A DNA stretch of 21,350 nt from Acidimicrobium sp. Lineage in GTDB: Bacteria > Actinomycetota > Acidimicrobiia > Acidimicrobiales > Ilumatobacteraceae. The notes beneath the pieces were generated by a model, which did not search any database, was not told the DNA's origin, and was given only the letters and a program-made list of their open reading frames with translations. Position 1 is the stretch's first letter. Every line of letters starts with the position of its first letter. The translations under genes were made by a program, and so were the position numbers. Of this stretch, positions 1 through 9,135 are shown piece by piece. The stretch lies in contig DOHD01000158.1 of assembly GCA_003535455.1 (NCBI GenBank), positions 1 to 21,350 on the forward strand, written 5' to 3'.

Positions 1-49
1 CAGCCGTTATTTGTTCGGCGAATTCGTGGCACGAATGAAGGGCAAGTAA
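1..49 (+). CDS. carA: Carbamoyl-phosphate synthase small (glutaminase) subunit, 3' end only
   Basis: Only the last 15 codons are present (reading frame from base 2), giving [15 protein letters not shown] and a TAA stop. The aromatic/acidic LF-x-x-F ending resembles the CarA C-terminus, and a carA gene is expected directly before carB. CarA hydrolyses glutamine and channels ammonia to CarB. The stop overlaps the carB start as TAATG, so the two subunits are probably translationally coupled. The identity rests mainly on position, because the visible fragment is short. Confidence 0.75.
   Translation, partial: SRYLFGEFVARMKGK
37..42 (+). promoter_or_regulatory. Ribosome binding site of carB
   Basis: GAAGGG lies inside the last carA codons, six bases before the carB ATG. 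It supports ATG 49 as the start. Confidence 0.6.
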
Positions 50-3000
50 TGCCTCGGCGCAATGACATCAAGTCGATTCTTGTTCTAGGTTCCGGACCGA
101 TCGTTATCGGTCAAGCATGTGAGTTCGATTATTCGGGCACTCAAGCCTGCCGCGTGTTACGCAGTGAGGGATACCGCGTGATTCTTGCAAACTCAAATCC
201 CGCGACGATTATGACCGATCCAGATTTTGCCGATCGCACTTACGTCGAACCACTCACCGCAGAATTCATCGAAAAGATTATTGAGCGCGAAAAACCCGAT
301 GCCGTGTTGCCGACCTTGGGCGGTCAGACCGCTTTGAATCTGGCAATGGAGTTGTTCGCGCGGGGCAAAGTTGGCGTATCAGGAACTCCTGAACTCATCG
401 GTGCAAATGCCGAGGCGATCGCAACGGCTGAAGATCGTGGCAGATTCAAAGAGGCGATGATCGAGATCGGCTTGAGTGTGCCGCGCTCGGGCATCGCCCA
501 CACTTTGCCCGAGGCCCAAAAAATTATCAAGGAGATCGGGCTTCCAGTCATAATTCGTCCCGCCTACATTTTGGGTGGGCGAGGAACGGGCATCGCCCAC
601 ACGCAAGAAGAATTTAAAGCGGTTGTCACAAATGGCTTGGCGGCTAGCCCAATTTCGGAAGTGCTAATTGAAACTTCAATTGTCGGCTGGAAAGAGTACG
701 AACTCGAAGTGATGCGCGATCGCAACGACAACTGCGTGATTATTTGCTCTATCGAAAATGTCGACGCAATGGGTGTTCATACAGGAGATTCGATAACGGT
801 TGCACCAGCAATGACGTTGTCAGATGTCGAATACCAAAAAATGCGTGATGCCGCTTTCGCCTGCATTCGCAGAGTCGGGGTCGAGACCGGCGGTTCCAAT
901 GTCCAGTTTGCTGTTAACCCGACGACCGGTGAACAAGTAGTCATCGAAATGAATCCGCGAGTCTCTCGAAGTTCGGCCTTAGCGTCGAAGGCGACTGGTT
1001 TTCCGATCGCCAAAATTGCGGCGAAACTTGCGGTCGGCTACACGCTTGACGAGATTTCAAACGACATCACCAAGAAGACACCAGCAAGTTTTGAGCCGAC
1101 GATCGATTATGTAGTGGTCAAGATTCCGCGTTGGGCCTTCGAAAAGTTTCCAGGCACGTCTGGCGTGCTTGGCACTCAGATGCAAAGTGTCGGTGAAGCA
1201 ATGGCGATTGGTCGCACGTTCACTGAGAGTCTGCAGAAGGCTCTGCGATCACTCGAGATCGGTCGTTACGGACTCAATTGTGACCCGGGCGAAGAAAATT
1301 ATCTTCCCCTGACTGATGAGCAATTGCTTGAACAAATCGCGATACCGACTCCCGAGAGGATATTTCAAGTCGGCGAATGTCTGCGCCGCAAGATTTCGGT
1401 TGAGATCGTCGCCGGCTACTGCAACTTTGACCCATGGTTTTTGGATCAGATGATGTCAATTATCGAAGAGCGCGAATTCTTGTTATCGCGTGAGATGTCT
1501 TCGCTTACCAAGGCCGAATGGTTGCGCGCAAAACGTATGGGCTTCGCTGATTCACAAATGGCATGGATTTGGAAGTCCAGCGAGAGCGATGTGCGTTCGG
1601 CACGATTGGTCGCGGGCGTCAGGCCTACATATAAGGCAGTTGATACCTGTAGTGCAGAATTTTCGGCGCAAACTCCGTATCACTATTCAACTTATGAAGA
1701 TGAGTCAGAGATTCATGCGAGTACGAAAGATTCGGTGATTATTTTGGGTAGCGGTCCCAACCGAATCGGGCAGGGAATCGAGTTTGATTACTGCTGTGTT
1801 CATGCAAGTTTTGCATTGCGTGATGCTGGTTTTGAGACGATCATGCTCAACTGCAATCCTGAAACGGTCTCGACCGATTACGACACTTCAGACAAACTAT
1901 ATTTCGAGCCATTGACTCTTGAAGACGTTTTGAATGTGATCGAAGCCGAAACTGTGTCTTCAGGGGTCGCGCCAAAGATTATCGTCGGCCTTGGCGGTCA
2001 GACACCGTTAAAACTTGCATCGCGATTACCGGCAGGCCTAATCGCTGGCACCAATAGCGAGAGCATCGATATCGCCGAAGACCGTGAAAAGTGGAGTGCG
2101 CTATGCCACGCCAATCAAATTTCTCAACCGCCAGGTGGTACGGCGCGAAATGTTGAACAATCCGTCGAGATCGCCAACACAATCGGCTACCCAGTTCTCG
2201 TGAGACCTAGTTATGTTCTCGGCGGGCGAGCAATGCAAATTGTTCATGACGAGGCGCAATTACGCAAGGCGATGCTAGAAATGGACCAAGCAGGTTCGCT
2301 CGGTCGCGAAGGTGGATTGTCGGCTGAGCGCCCAGTGCTCGTTGATCGATTCTTGGAAGATGCAATTGAAGTAGATGTTGATGCAATTCGCGACAATGTT
2401 GGCGAGATATTGATCGGCGGCGTGATGGAGCACGTCGAACAGGCAGGTGTGCACTCGGGTGACTCAGCTTGCACAATTCCGCCTGTTTCACTTGGCCAAA
2501 CAACCGTAAATGAAATCGAAGCCACGGTCAAAAAGATCGCACAAGCCCTAAAAGTAGTCGGGTTGATAAATGTTCAATTCGCCGTGGCTGGTTCGACTGT
2601 CTACGTGATCGAAGCAAATCCACGAGCAAGTCGCACCGTACCGTTCGTCGCCAAAGCAACCGGAGTGCCACTGGTCAAAGTCGCCAGCCGAGTGATGCTC
2701 GGAGCGACGCTTTCGGATTTGCGAAAAGAAGGATTACTTACCGAGCGAGTTTCAGGAAGTCATGTTTCGGTGAAAGAAGCGGTGTTGCCTTTCAATCGTT
2801 TTTCTGAAGTTGATACTGCGCTCGGCCCAGAGATGCGTTCAACAGGAGAGGTAATGGGCATTGATGATTCGTTTGCACGCGCGTTCGCCAAGGCGCAATT
2901 CGCCGCGGGCACGACCTTGCCTGAAAATGGACTGGTATTCGTGTCATTAAACGATCGCGACAAGAGTGGTGGCGTCGAAGTAGTCAAAGGTCTGACGTCA

Positions 3001-3348
3001 TTGGGTTTGCAAATTGCGGCGACTTCGGGCACCGCAAAGTTTTTGTCTGATCACGGCTGTCAAGTATCTCGCATTGTCGGCAAATTTTCGGAACGTATTT
3101 CATCTGATAAAAACGTCGATGACGCTGTCAAACTCATTGAAGCAGGCGAAATCGTGCTGGTCATCAATACGCCCCGCGGCTATGGCACTCGAAGTGACGG
3201 CGAAGCGATTCGTAAAGCAGCCAACAACTGTCGCGTTTCTGTAGTTACAACGTTGAGTGCGGCCAGCGCGGCCGTGCAAGGGATGATTGAGCAACGTAAT
3301 CGGCCATTTATGGTCAAGTCACTACAAGAATTTCACGCCAAAAAATGA
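49..3348 (+). CDS. carB: Carbamoyl-phosphate synthase large subunit
   Basis: CarB makes carbamoyl phosphate from bicarbonate, ammonia and two ATP in the cytoplasm, feeding both pyrimidine and arginine synthesis. At 1099 residues it has the normal full length. The N-terminal half opens with the [20 protein letters not shown] signature and carries the first ATP-grasp (carboxyphosphate) unit. A matching signature, [19 protein letters not shown], opens the second half near residue 562, which carries the carbamate-phosphorylating ATP-grasp unit. An MGS-like allosteric domain follows from about residue 960 to the end. The start overlaps the carA stop (TAATG) and has a Shine-Dalgarno. The stop overlaps the pyrD start (ATGA). 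Its product would also supply ArgF, encoded about 16.5 kb downstream. Confidence 0.98.
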   Translation: MPRRNDIKSILVLGSGPIVIGQACEFDYSGTQACRVLRSEGYRVILANSNPATIMTDPDFADRTYVEPLTAEFIEKIIEREKPDAVLPTLGGQTALNLAMELFARGKVGVSGTPELIGANAEAIATAEDRGRFKEAMIEIGLSVPRSGIAHTLPEAQKIIKEIGLPVIIRPAYILGGRGTGIAHTQEEFKAVVTNGLAASPISEVLIETSIVGWKEYELEVMRDRNDNCVIICSIENVDAMGVHTGDSITVAPAMTLSDVEYQKMRDAAFACIRRVGVETGGSNVQFAVNPTTGEQVVIEMNPRVSRSSALASKATGFPIAKIAAKLAVGYTLDEISNDITKKTPASFEPTIDYVVVKIPRWAFEKFPGTSGVLGTQMQSVGEAMAIGRTFTESLQKALRSLEIGRYGLNCDPGEENYLPLTDEQLLEQIAIPTPERIFQVGECLRRKISVEIVAGYCNFDPWFLDQMMSIIEEREFLLSREMSSLTKAEWLRAKRMGFADSQMAWIWKSSESDVRSARLVAGVRPTYKAVDTCSAEFSAQTPYHYSTYEDESEIHASTKDSVIILGSGPNRIGQGIEFDYCCVHASFALRDAGFETIMLNCNPETVSTDYDTSDKLYFEPLTLEDVLNVIEAETVSSGVAPKIIVGLGGQTPLKLASRLPAGLIAGTNSESIDIAEDREKWSALCHANQISQPPGGTARNVEQSVEIANTIGYPVLVRPSYVLGGRAMQIVHDEAQLRKAMLEMDQAGSLGREGGLSAERPVLVDRFLEDAIEVDVDAIRDNVGEILIGGVMEHVEQAGVHSGDSACTIPPVSLGQTTVNEIEATVKKIAQALKVVGLINVQFAVAGSTVYVIEANPRASRTVPFVAKATGVPLVKVASRVMLGATLSDLRKEGLLTERVSGSHVSVKEAVLPFNRFSEVDTALGPEMRSTGEVMGIDDSFARAFAKAQFAAGTTLPENGLVFVSLNDRDKSGGVEVVKGLTSLGLQIAATSGTAKFLSDHGCQVSRIVGKFSERISSDKNVDDAVKLIEAGEIVLVINTPRGYGTRSDGEAIRKAANNCRVSVVTTLSAASAAVQGMIEQRNRPFMVKSLQEFHAKK

Positions 3349-4283
3349 TTCGCCAAGCGATTTCGATTGGCGCGGTCGAACTCGCTCAGCCGATATTGAC
3401 CGCATCTGGCACCGCGGGTTACGGTGCTGAATTCGAAGAATATTTTCCATTGCGTGAAATCGGCGCTGTCGTCACGAAATCGGTTGCCCATTTTGCCTGG
3501 CCTGGCAACCCCGCCCCGCGACTGCACCCGACAAAGTCGGGCATGCTCAATGCAGTTGGTCTGCAAGGAGGAGGTGTAGCGAGTTTTATCGAAAATGATT
3601 TGCCGATGTTGCGCGAGACACGGGCAAAAGTTGTTGCAAGCATTTGGGGTCACAGCGTCGACGACTATCGACTAGCCGCAAAGATGCTCTCTGAAGTGCG
3701 TGAAGATCTAATCGCAATTGAGTTGAATCTCTCGTGCCCGAATTTGAACGGCGACCACGCGATGTTTAGTCACGATTCAGTTCTTAGTGCGCAGGTCGTA
3801 GAAGCATGTTCGGGTTTTGAGTTGCCTCTCTGGGCAAAGTTGAGCCCGAACACTCCTATTTTGGTCGATGTCGCGCGCGCCGTGCACTCGGCTGGTGCGC
3901 AGGCGGTGACGCTGGTCAATACTGCAATTGGAATGGCGATCAATACGAACACGGGCCTACCCGTGTTGGGCAATATTCGCGGGGGACTATCAGGATCAGC
4001 GTTGCATCCCATTGCTGTCAGATGCATATATGAGGTACGCGCGGCATTGCCGCAGATCAGAATCGTCGGGGCGGGAGGTGTTGTTTGCGGTCGGACTGCA
4101 GCCGAATTGATGCTTGCTGGTGCCGACGTTGTTCAGGTGGGCACGGCGACTTTTGCTGACCCAAAAGCCCCGATCAAGATCTTGCGACAACTCAATAAAT
4201 GGGCCGACAAACACTTGATTTCAGATTGGTCGCAGGTGACTTCGGCATCGCATCGAGGTGGGCTCGAATCAAAGTCTGAATAA
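3345..4283 (+). CDS. pyrD: Dihydroorotate dehydrogenase, class 1B catalytic subunit
   Basis: This FMN enzyme oxidises dihydroorotate to orotate, the fourth step of UMP synthesis. The 312-residue protein fits the short soluble class 1 form: it lacks the N-terminal membrane extension of class 2. The NLSCPN motif places Cys131 where class 1 enzymes have their catalytic base (class 2 has Ser). The [10 protein letters not shown] segment near residue 65 is typical of the 1B subtype, which normally partners with the iron-sulfur/FAD subunit PyrK to pass electrons to NAD. No pyrK is in the window. The ATG overlaps the carB stop as ATGA, so translation is probably coupled. It sits where mycobacteria and relatives keep pyrF. 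Class 1 is well supported; 1B is inferred from motifs recalled, not from alignment. Confidence 0.93.
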   Translation: MIRQAISIGAVELAQPILTASGTAGYGAEFEEYFPLREIGAVVTKSVAHFAWPGNPAPRLHPTKSGMLNAVGLQGGGVASFIENDLPMLRETRAKVVASIWGHSVDDYRLAAKMLSEVREDLIAIELNLSCPNLNGDHAMFSHDSVLSAQVVEACSGFELPLWAKLSPNTPILVDVARAVHSAGAQAVTLVNTAIGMAINTNTGLPVLGNIRGGLSGSALHPIAVRCIYEVRAALPQIRIVGAGGVVCGRTAAELMLAGADVVQVGTATFADPKAPIKILRQLNKWADKHLISDWSQVTSASHRGGLESKSE

Positions 4284-4304
4284 CAAGATTTTGTGGCTTA
4301 GAAC

Positions 4305-4310
4305 TAGAAT
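4305..4310 (+). promoter_or_regulatory. Possible -10 element for a leaderless mihF transcript
   Basis: TAGAAT ends six bases before the mihF ATG, so transcription would begin at or next to the start codon. There is no Shine-Dalgarno before this ATG, and an in-frame TAG (4305-4307) rules out an upstream start. I see no good -35 at 16-18 bases. Leaderless mRNAs with TANNNT -10 boxes are common in actinobacteria. Confidence 0.4.
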
Positions 4311-4316
4311 GAATTA

Positions 4317-4625
4317 ATGGCAACGACGCCTGTTGGCTTTGAAACCCGCGAACGCATTATTGCTGGTGTGCTTGAGTTGCGTCAAAAGATGAACATTGTG
4401 CTTGACCAAATCAAAGACGGCTCTAGATCGAAATCTTCGGTGCTGCAGCCCACAGAAGAATTTGCGCTCAGCTATATATATGTAGTCAAAGCTCTTGAGT
4501 CTTTTTCAGATGTTGGCAAAATTCGTGCACGACAAGTGCTTGACGAAATGAAAATTTCACACAAACTTAAGTTGGGCGATCTTGCTGATGACGAGCGAAT
4601 GTCGCTATTGAGGCGAATTCAGTGA
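4317..4625 (+). CDS. mihF: Actinobacterial integration host factor (mIHF family)
   Basis: mIHF is a small actinobacterial nucleoid protein, unrelated to proteobacterial IHF, that binds and bends DNA. The 102-residue product has the expected size. The segment FSDVGKIRARQVLDEMKIS near residues 64-82 matches the helix-two-turn-helix DNA-binding region of mIHF, and a charged helix ending LLRRIQ closes the protein as in mycobacterial and streptomycete homologues. Position directly before gmk and rpoZ is also the family hallmark. The N-terminal part is divergent from mycobacterial mIHF. ATG 4317 is the first possible start after an in-frame TAG and lacks a Shine-Dalgarno. The TGA overlaps the gmk GTG. 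Confidence 0.9.
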   Translation: MATTPVGFETRERIIAGVLELRQKMNIVLDQIKDGSRSKSSVLQPTEEFALSYIYVVKALESFSDVGKIRARQVLDEMKISHKLKLGDLADDERMSLLRRIQ

Positions 4626-5191
4626 ACTCAAAAAATTCTGGTTTGGTGATTGTGGTTTCAGGTCCGGGTGGTGTTGGTAAAAGTACGATCGTCGAAAAAC
4701 TGGTACAAAGAGATGCAAACTTGTGGTTGAGTCGCTCATGGACGACACGCGAACAACGGCCAGGTGAGGCAGCCGACGCCTATAAATTCGTGTCTCGAAG
4801 CGAATTCGAAGACAAGATTGCCGCGAACGGGTTTCTTGAATGGACAGATTTTCTCGGCAATTTATACGGCACTCCGACACCTAATCCACCCGCTGGCAAA
4901 GACTTGGTGCTCGAAATTGAAGTTGACGGTGCACAACAAGTAAAGCGTCTCAATGAATCTGCGCTTCTGCTGTTCGTGTTGCCACCATCGAGGCAAGAGC
5001 AAAAAGCACGACTCAGGGGTCGCGGTGATGCCGACCAAAAAGTTGAGAAGCGATTACGCAAAGCCGAAGAAGAAGAGCCCGTGGGCAAAGCCATTGCCGA
5101 CTACGTGATTATCAACGATGACCTTGAATCGACCCTCGATGAAATGAGTCGCATCATCGCCTATGAGCGAAACCAGCGCACGCCGAGTTAG
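4622..5191 (+). CDS. gmk: Guanylate kinase
   Basis: Gmk phosphorylates GMP to GDP with ATP, an essential step of purine nucleotide supply. The 189-residue protein carries the P-loop GPGGVGKST at residues 14-22. The GMP-binding region follows with SRSWTTREQRPGE, then a phenylalanine-rich segment (FLEWTDFLGNLYGTP) typical of the family, and LVLEIEVDGAQQVK for the Walker B region. The lid region is rich in Arg/Lys (about residues 133-155). The start is GTG, overlapping the mihF TGA as GTGA, so the two are probably coupled. Family length is usually slightly above 190 residues, so nothing appears missing. Confidence 0.96.
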   Translation: MNSKNSGLVIVVSGPGGVGKSTIVEKLVQRDANLWLSRSWTTREQRPGEAADAYKFVSRSEFEDKIAANGFLEWTDFLGNLYGTPTPNPPAGKDLVLEIEVDGAQQVKRLNESALLLFVLPPSRQEQKARLRGRGDADQKVEKRLRKAEEEEPVGKAIADYVIINDDLESTLDEMSRIIAYERNQRTPS

Positions 5192-5197
5192 ATAGAG

Positions 5198-5239
5198 GGC
5201 TATACTCAATAGCCGCAAGCGAGGCGGTTTTACTCGCTT
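5198..5239 (+). promoter_or_regulatory. Two inverted repeats and a possible -10 before rpoZ
   Basis: The gmk-rpoZ gap holds GGCTAT-ACTCA-ATAGCC (5198-5214, perfect 6-bp stem) and AAGCGAG-N9-CTCGCTT (5217-5239, perfect 7-bp stem). The first contains TATACT (5201-5206), a reasonable -10 box, but no -35 is seen at the right distance. The second hairpin would lie in the leader of the rpoZ mRNA; only three T follow its base, so it is a weak terminator at best. Function is unproven. Confidence 0.4.
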
Positions 5240-5252
5240 TGTGTCGATCGCC

Positions 5253-5258
5253 AGGAGG
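5253..5258 (+). promoter_or_regulatory. Strong ribosome binding site of rpoZ
   Basis: A perfect AGGAGG lies five bases before GTG 5264. It is one of only two such perfect sites noticed in the window and fixes GTG as the rpoZ start. Confidence 0.8.
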
Positions 5259-5263
5259 CAATA

Positions 5264-5608
5264 GTGACAACCGAAGACACGATGATGAACCCAGCAATTG
5301 AGTCGTTGATGGGTTATACGGGTTCGAAATTTTCTCTCGTGACACTTTCGGCTCGTCGAGCGCGCGAAATCAACTCATATTTCAACCAACTCGGCGATGG
5401 TCTCGGCAACATGGTGCCGCCGCAAGTTAGTTCGACGGCACGCAAGCCACTTTCGATCAGCTTTGAAGAAATTGCCGCTGGCAAAATTCAGCTCGTCGCC
5501 AAGACAATCGAAGAAGTCCTGGCAGAAAACGAAGCGGCAATGGCCGCTGAAAAGCAGGCAGAACTCGACGCGATGCAAGACTCAGCAACTGAGCCAGCAG
5601 CCGAGTAA
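5264..5608 (+). CDS. rpoZ: DNA-directed RNA polymerase omega subunit
   Basis: Omega is the small RNA polymerase subunit that helps fold and assemble beta-prime. The 114-residue protein has the conserved core KFSLVTLSARRAREINSYF (about residues 23-41), followed by the actinobacterial insertion and KPLSISFEEIAAGKIQL. The C-terminus is an acidic, alanine-rich helix (AENEAAMAAEKQAELDAM and on). The GTG start is set by a perfect AGGAGG five bases upstream. It sits between gmk and metK. In most actinobacteria coaBC separates rpoZ from metK, but here only 18 bases do. Confidence 0.95.
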   Translation: MTTEDTMMNPAIESLMGYTGSKFSLVTLSARRAREINSYFNQLGDGLGNMVPPQVSSTARKPLSISFEEIAAGKIQLVAKTIEEVLAENEAAMAAEKQAELDAMQDSATEPAAE

Positions 5609-5626
5609 GTCGCGAAGTCTGCGTCG

Positions 5627-6820
5627 ATGAAAAAATATTCATTCACTTCAGAGAGCGTGACCGAAGGTCACCCGGACAAGATGGCCGACCAAGTCTCTGA
5701 TGCGGTGCTTGATGCGATTTTAGAAGAAGATGCCAATGGGCGAGTCGCATGCGAAACATTGCTGACCACCGGTCTGTGTGTCGTAGCAGGCGAAATTACA
5801 ACCAGTGCATATGTCGATATCCCAAAAATCGCTCGAGAAGTAATCAAGGGCATCGGCTATGACAACGCACTCTATGGTTTTGATGGCAATACGTGTGGTG
5901 TGATTGTCAGTATCGATGAACAGAGCCCAAACATCGCCCAAGGCGTAAACGTCAGTGAAGAGATTCGGGCCGGCAAGAGTGGCGAAGACAAGTTGAATAG
6001 TCAAGGTGCTGGTGACCAAGGCATGATGTTTGGTTACGCGTGCACAGAAACAGAAGACCTGATGCCGTTGCCGATCTGGTTGGCGCATCGAATGGCAGAA
6101 AAACTGACCGATGTTCGCAAGTCGGGCGCGATTCCTTATCTACGTCCTGATGGCAAGACTCAAGTCACTTTTGATTATGAAAACGGAGTGCCGGTTCGTT
6201 TGCGAACCGTTTTGATTTCAACGCAACACGCCGATGGTATCAACCGTGACACTGTTATACGACCAGATCTGATTGAACAAGTTATTCGCCCGGTGATTCC
6301 TGCGCAGTTTGCAAAAGACGACTATTCGGTCTACATCAACCCAACCGGCGAATTCGTCAAAGGTGGCCCTCACGCCGACACAGGTTTGACAGGTCGCAAA
6401 ATTATTGTTGATACCTACGGCGGAATGGGTCGTCATGGTGGTGGAGCATTTAGTGGAAAAGATCCTTCAAAGGTTGACCGATCGGCGGCGTATGCGGCAC
6501 GTTGGGTCGCCAAACATGTTGTCGCGTCGGGTGCGGCGAAGCGATGTGAATTGCAGGTCGCTTACGCGATCGGCATGGCACATCCGATCAGTATTTTTGT
6601 CGAGACCTTCGGCACCAACACGGTTGATGAATCGGTAATCGAAGCCGCCGTGCGCGAGATTTTCGACCTTCGACCAGCGGCGATTTTGCGCGACCTTGAT
6701 TTGAAGCGCCCGATCTATCAAAAAACCGCCGCCTATGGGCACTTCGGTCGCAATGAACCGAACTTCACCTGGGAGAAATTGTCGAAGCTCAAAGAGTTCA
6801 AGGCAGCAGTCAAACTCTGA
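5627..6820 (+). CDS. metK: S-adenosylmethionine synthase
   Basis: MetK condenses methionine with ATP to S-adenosylmethionine, the main methyl donor. The 397-residue protein has normal length. Visible signatures are GHPDK at residues 14-18 (ATP site), GAGDQG at 127-132 (family signature 1) and the glycine-rich [16 protein letters not shown] near residue 270 (signature 2). The ATG follows rpoZ by 18 bases with no clear Shine-Dalgarno. I see no SAM riboswitch, and the gap is too short for one. priA follows after 11 bases, so these genes are probably co-transcribed. Confidence 0.98.
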   Translation: MKKYSFTSESVTEGHPDKMADQVSDAVLDAILEEDANGRVACETLLTTGLCVVAGEITTSAYVDIPKIAREVIKGIGYDNALYGFDGNTCGVIVSIDEQSPNIAQGVNVSEEIRAGKSGEDKLNSQGAGDQGMMFGYACTETEDLMPLPIWLAHRMAEKLTDVRKSGAIPYLRPDGKTQVTFDYENGVPVRLRTVLISTQHADGINRDTVIRPDLIEQVIRPVIPAQFAKDDYSVYINPTGEFVKGGPHADTGLTGRKIIVDTYGGMGRHGGGAFSGKDPSKVDRSAAYAARWVAKHVVASGAAKRCELQVAYAIGMAHPISIFVETFGTNTVDESVIEAAVREIFDLRPAAILRDLDLKRPIYQKTAAYGHFGRNEPNFTWEKLSKLKEFKAAVKL

Positions 6821-6831
6821 TTCAAACTGCG

Positions 6832-8577
6832 GTGCCCTTGGTTCGGGTAGCGCGAGTCGTGCCCGATGTGACGGGTATCGACAAAATTTTTGATTATTTG
6901 GTGCCCGACGCACTTGGTGACCAAGTGCGTATCGGTGTTCGTGTTCGGGTGCCGTTGCACGGTCGAAATGTCGCTGGTTGGGTGGTCGAACTCGGCGAAC
7001 CGAGTACTGGACTTGAAATTGCAAAAATCAAAAGCGTCATCAAGGTGTTGGGTCTCGGTGCGACAAAAGAAATTATCGACCTCGCTAGTTGGGCGACAAA
7101 GCGCTGGGCGGGACGAATGCGTTCGTTTATATCGACGGCCGCACCAGAAACGCTTGTCAAAACGGTGCCCGCTTCGCGCTATATGCCACGGGCGATTAAA
7201 CACACCTCGGAGTCATTCGAAAAGATCAGAAATTTTGGTGGTGGGTTGCTTAATCTCGCGCCATTGACAAATTTGACACCATTGATATCGGCAATTGCAT
7301 GCGATGGACCGACGGTCGTCATAATGCCAACTCAGCATCGCGTAAAGCTTTTGGCCGCTGCTCTCAAATCCAACAATTTTTCGGTGGCTCAGTGGCCGAA
7401 TGACTGGGCAATGGCATACGGCGGGGTGGATGTTGTTATTGGTACCCGAAGCGCGGTCTGGTCACCGGTTCAAAAATTCGCCAACATCGTCGTGGTCGAT
7501 GAGCATGACGACTTGCTGCAAGAAGAAAGAAGTCCGACATGGCACGCACGAGATGTGGCTATAGAGCGTGCTGAGCGGGCTGGTGCTCGATGTATTTTGC
7601 TTTCGCCAATTCCATCTCTGACTGCACGAAGGTGGGCTAGCCATCGCATCGTTTTTGACTCAGAAAATTCGTGGCCTCAAACATTGATTGTTGACCGCAA
7701 CAAAGACGAACAATGGAGTCGATCTTTGGTTTCATCTGATTTAATCGCCGAGTTGCGCGACAAGTCGCGGCGAGTTGTATGCGTTCTGAACACCAAAGGT
7801 CGCGCAAGACTGACCGCTTGCGGTTCGTGTCGCGCTGTGTTGCGATGCGAGAAATGTGATGCCGCATTGAACCAACTAGATGCCAAGATTCTTGATTGCC
7901 CGAGGTGTGGAGAAACCAGACCTGTCATCTGCCAAATTTGTGGTTCAAGTAGTTGTGCCGTGCTTAAACCAGGGGTCGCTCGGCTTCGCGAGGAACTTGA
8001 AGCGGCAGCGAACCGCTCTGTGGTTGAAGTAACTGCTGCAACTGACTCTGTCAACGAACGCGCCAATGTTTTCGTCGGCACGGAGGCGGTTTTGCATCGA
8101 GTGCAAAATGCAGACACTGTCGTATTTCTAGATATTGACTCAGAGTTGCTGGCTCCGAGATATCGTGCCAACGAAATTGTCGCGACACTCATCATCCATG
8201 CAATTCGACTTGTCGGTCGCTCGAAAAATAACCCGAAAATTTTATTGCAGACACACACGCCCGATAACGCACTATTGGTGGCTCTAACGACGGGAGACTT
8301 CAGTGGATACTTCGCCGATGACGAGGCTCGCCGATCACTGTTGAAGTTTCCTCCGTTTGGTTCAATTGCTCAAGTTTCTGGCAAGGGCGCAAAGTTGTTT
8401 TTAGATTCATTGGCCGAGTCATTCGAGTTTTCATCGACCGTTCAGACCATGAATAAAGACACAGATTCTGGTCTGGTTCGTGCAGACAGTTGGCAGCAGT
8501 TGACAGATGTGCTGATGAACGCGAAGCGACCCGCAAAATCTCGGCTGTCGATTCACATTGACCCACCACGCGTATAG
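6832..8577 (+). CDS. priA: Replication restart protein PriA, apparently helicase-inactive
   Basis: PriA (primosomal protein N') recognises stalled forks and reloads the replisome. The N-terminal 3'-end-binding domain is recognisable (FDYLVPDALGDQVRIGVRVRVP, about residues 22-43). Eight cysteines form the zinc-binding region: C330, C333, C339, C342, C356, C359, C367 and C370. The expected Walker A motif is absent: the segment around residues 150-165 reads ISAIACDGPTVVIMPT, with no GxGKT. The DEAH box is altered to VVDEHDD. At 581 residues it is shorter than E. coli PriA (732). Loss of helicase motifs is known for actinobacterial PriA, so a structural role is likely. It starts at GTG, 11 bases after metK, with no obvious Shine-Dalgarno. 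Confidence 0.93.
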   Translation: MPLVRVARVVPDVTGIDKIFDYLVPDALGDQVRIGVRVRVPLHGRNVAGWVVELGEPSTGLEIAKIKSVIKVLGLGATKEIIDLASWATKRWAGRMRSFISTAAPETLVKTVPASRYMPRAIKHTSESFEKIRNFGGGLLNLAPLTNLTPLISAIACDGPTVVIMPTQHRVKLLAAALKSNNFSVAQWPNDWAMAYGGVDVVIGTRSAVWSPVQKFANIVVVDEHDDLLQEERSPTWHARDVAIERAERAGARCILLSPIPSLTARRWASHRIVFDSENSWPQTLIVDRNKDEQWSRSLVSSDLIAELRDKSRRVVCVLNTKGRARLTACGSCRAVLRCEKCDAALNQLDAKILDCPRCGETRPVICQICGSSSCAVLKPGVARLREELEAAANRSVVEVTAATDSVNERANVFVGTEAVLHRVQNADTVVFLDIDSELLAPRYRANEIVATLIIHAIRLVGRSKNNPKILLQTHTPDNALLVALTTGDFSGYFADDEARRSLLKFPPFGSIAQVSGKGAKLFLDSLAESFEFSSTVQTMNKDTDSGLVRADSWQQLTDVLMNAKRPAKSRLSIHIDPPRV

Positions 8578-8600
8578 ATCTACGAAGGCCACCACTTAGA

Positions 8601-8606
8601 TAGCCT
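8601..8606 (+). promoter_or_regulatory. Weak candidate -10 for a leaderless def transcript
   Basis: TAGCCT fits the loose TANNNT pattern and ends seven bases before the def GTG, in a 36-base gap with no Shine-Dalgarno. A 5-bp inverted repeat (AAGGC 8585-8589 with GCCTT 8603-8607) overlaps it. No -35 is seen, so read-through from priA is an equal alternative. Confidence 0.2.
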
Positions 8607-8613
8607 TGGTTCA

Positions 8614-9135
8614 GTGAGTTACGACATCAGAACCTTCGGTGATCCCGTGTTAAAAACCTGCGCCGCAGAGATCACGAACATTGATGCAAAATTGATCAAA
8701 CTCACCGACGAAATGTTTGAAGTTATGTATCAGGCTCCGGGTTTGGGTCTTGCTGCACCACAGATAGGTGTTCAAAAACAACTTTTTGTCTATGATGTCG
8801 ACGATCAACCGCAGGTTTTGATAAATCCAAAAATTGTCGAGTCGAGCGGTGAATGGGTATACGACGAAGGCTGCCTGTCGATCCCTGGGCTTTATGTCGA
8901 GATGCTGCGACCAAAGCTCGTTCTCGTCGAGGCGACGAATCTCGATGGCAACACGATTCAAATTGAAGCCGATGAACTCTTGGCGAGGCTGTTTCAACAC
9001 GAAATCGATCATCTTCAAGGTGTGTTGATGTTTGAAAGAATGACACCCGATCAACGCAAACAAGCGCTTGCCGAATATCGACGACGTGAAACTATCCCTG
9101 GCGAAAGCGAACCGACGCACCTCAAACTTTCGTGA
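8614..9135 (+). CDS. def: Peptide deformylase
   Basis: Def removes the formyl group from the N-terminal methionine of new proteins as they leave the ribosome. All three motifs of the metal site are present in the 173-residue protein: GLGLAAPQIG (about residues 44-53), EGCLSIPG with metal ligand C87, and QHEIDHLQG with ligands H129 and H133 and catalytic E130. The metal is usually Fe(II). The start is GTG. The stop overlaps the fmt start as GTGA, coupling the enzymes that add and remove the formyl group. Confidence 0.97.
   Translation: MSYDIRTFGDPVLKTCAAEITNIDAKLIKLTDEMFEVMYQAPGLGLAAPQIGVQKQLFVYDVDDQPQVLINPKIVESSGEWVYDEGCLSIPGLYVEMLRPKLVLVEATNLDGNTIQIEADELLARLFQHEIDHLQGVLMFERMTPDQRKQALAEYRRRETIPGESEPTHLKLS

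Noticed and set aside
5608..5619. AGTCGCGAAGTC just before metK, repeated at 12605-12616 just before pheS
   Set aside because: A single shared 12-mer is expected by chance in a window of this size, it is at different distances from the two starts, and neither copy forms a convincing operator.
5609..5626. SAM riboswitch before metK
   Set aside because: Only 18 bases separate metK from rpoZ, far too short for any known SAM riboswitch.
7677..8258. Open minus-strand frame of 193 codons opposite priA
   Set aside because: It is fully antisense to a well-supported gene and its translation is serine/threonine/arginine-rich without recognisable motifs. Same reasoning for 8650-9231, 6467-7024 and 14544-15080 on the minus strand.
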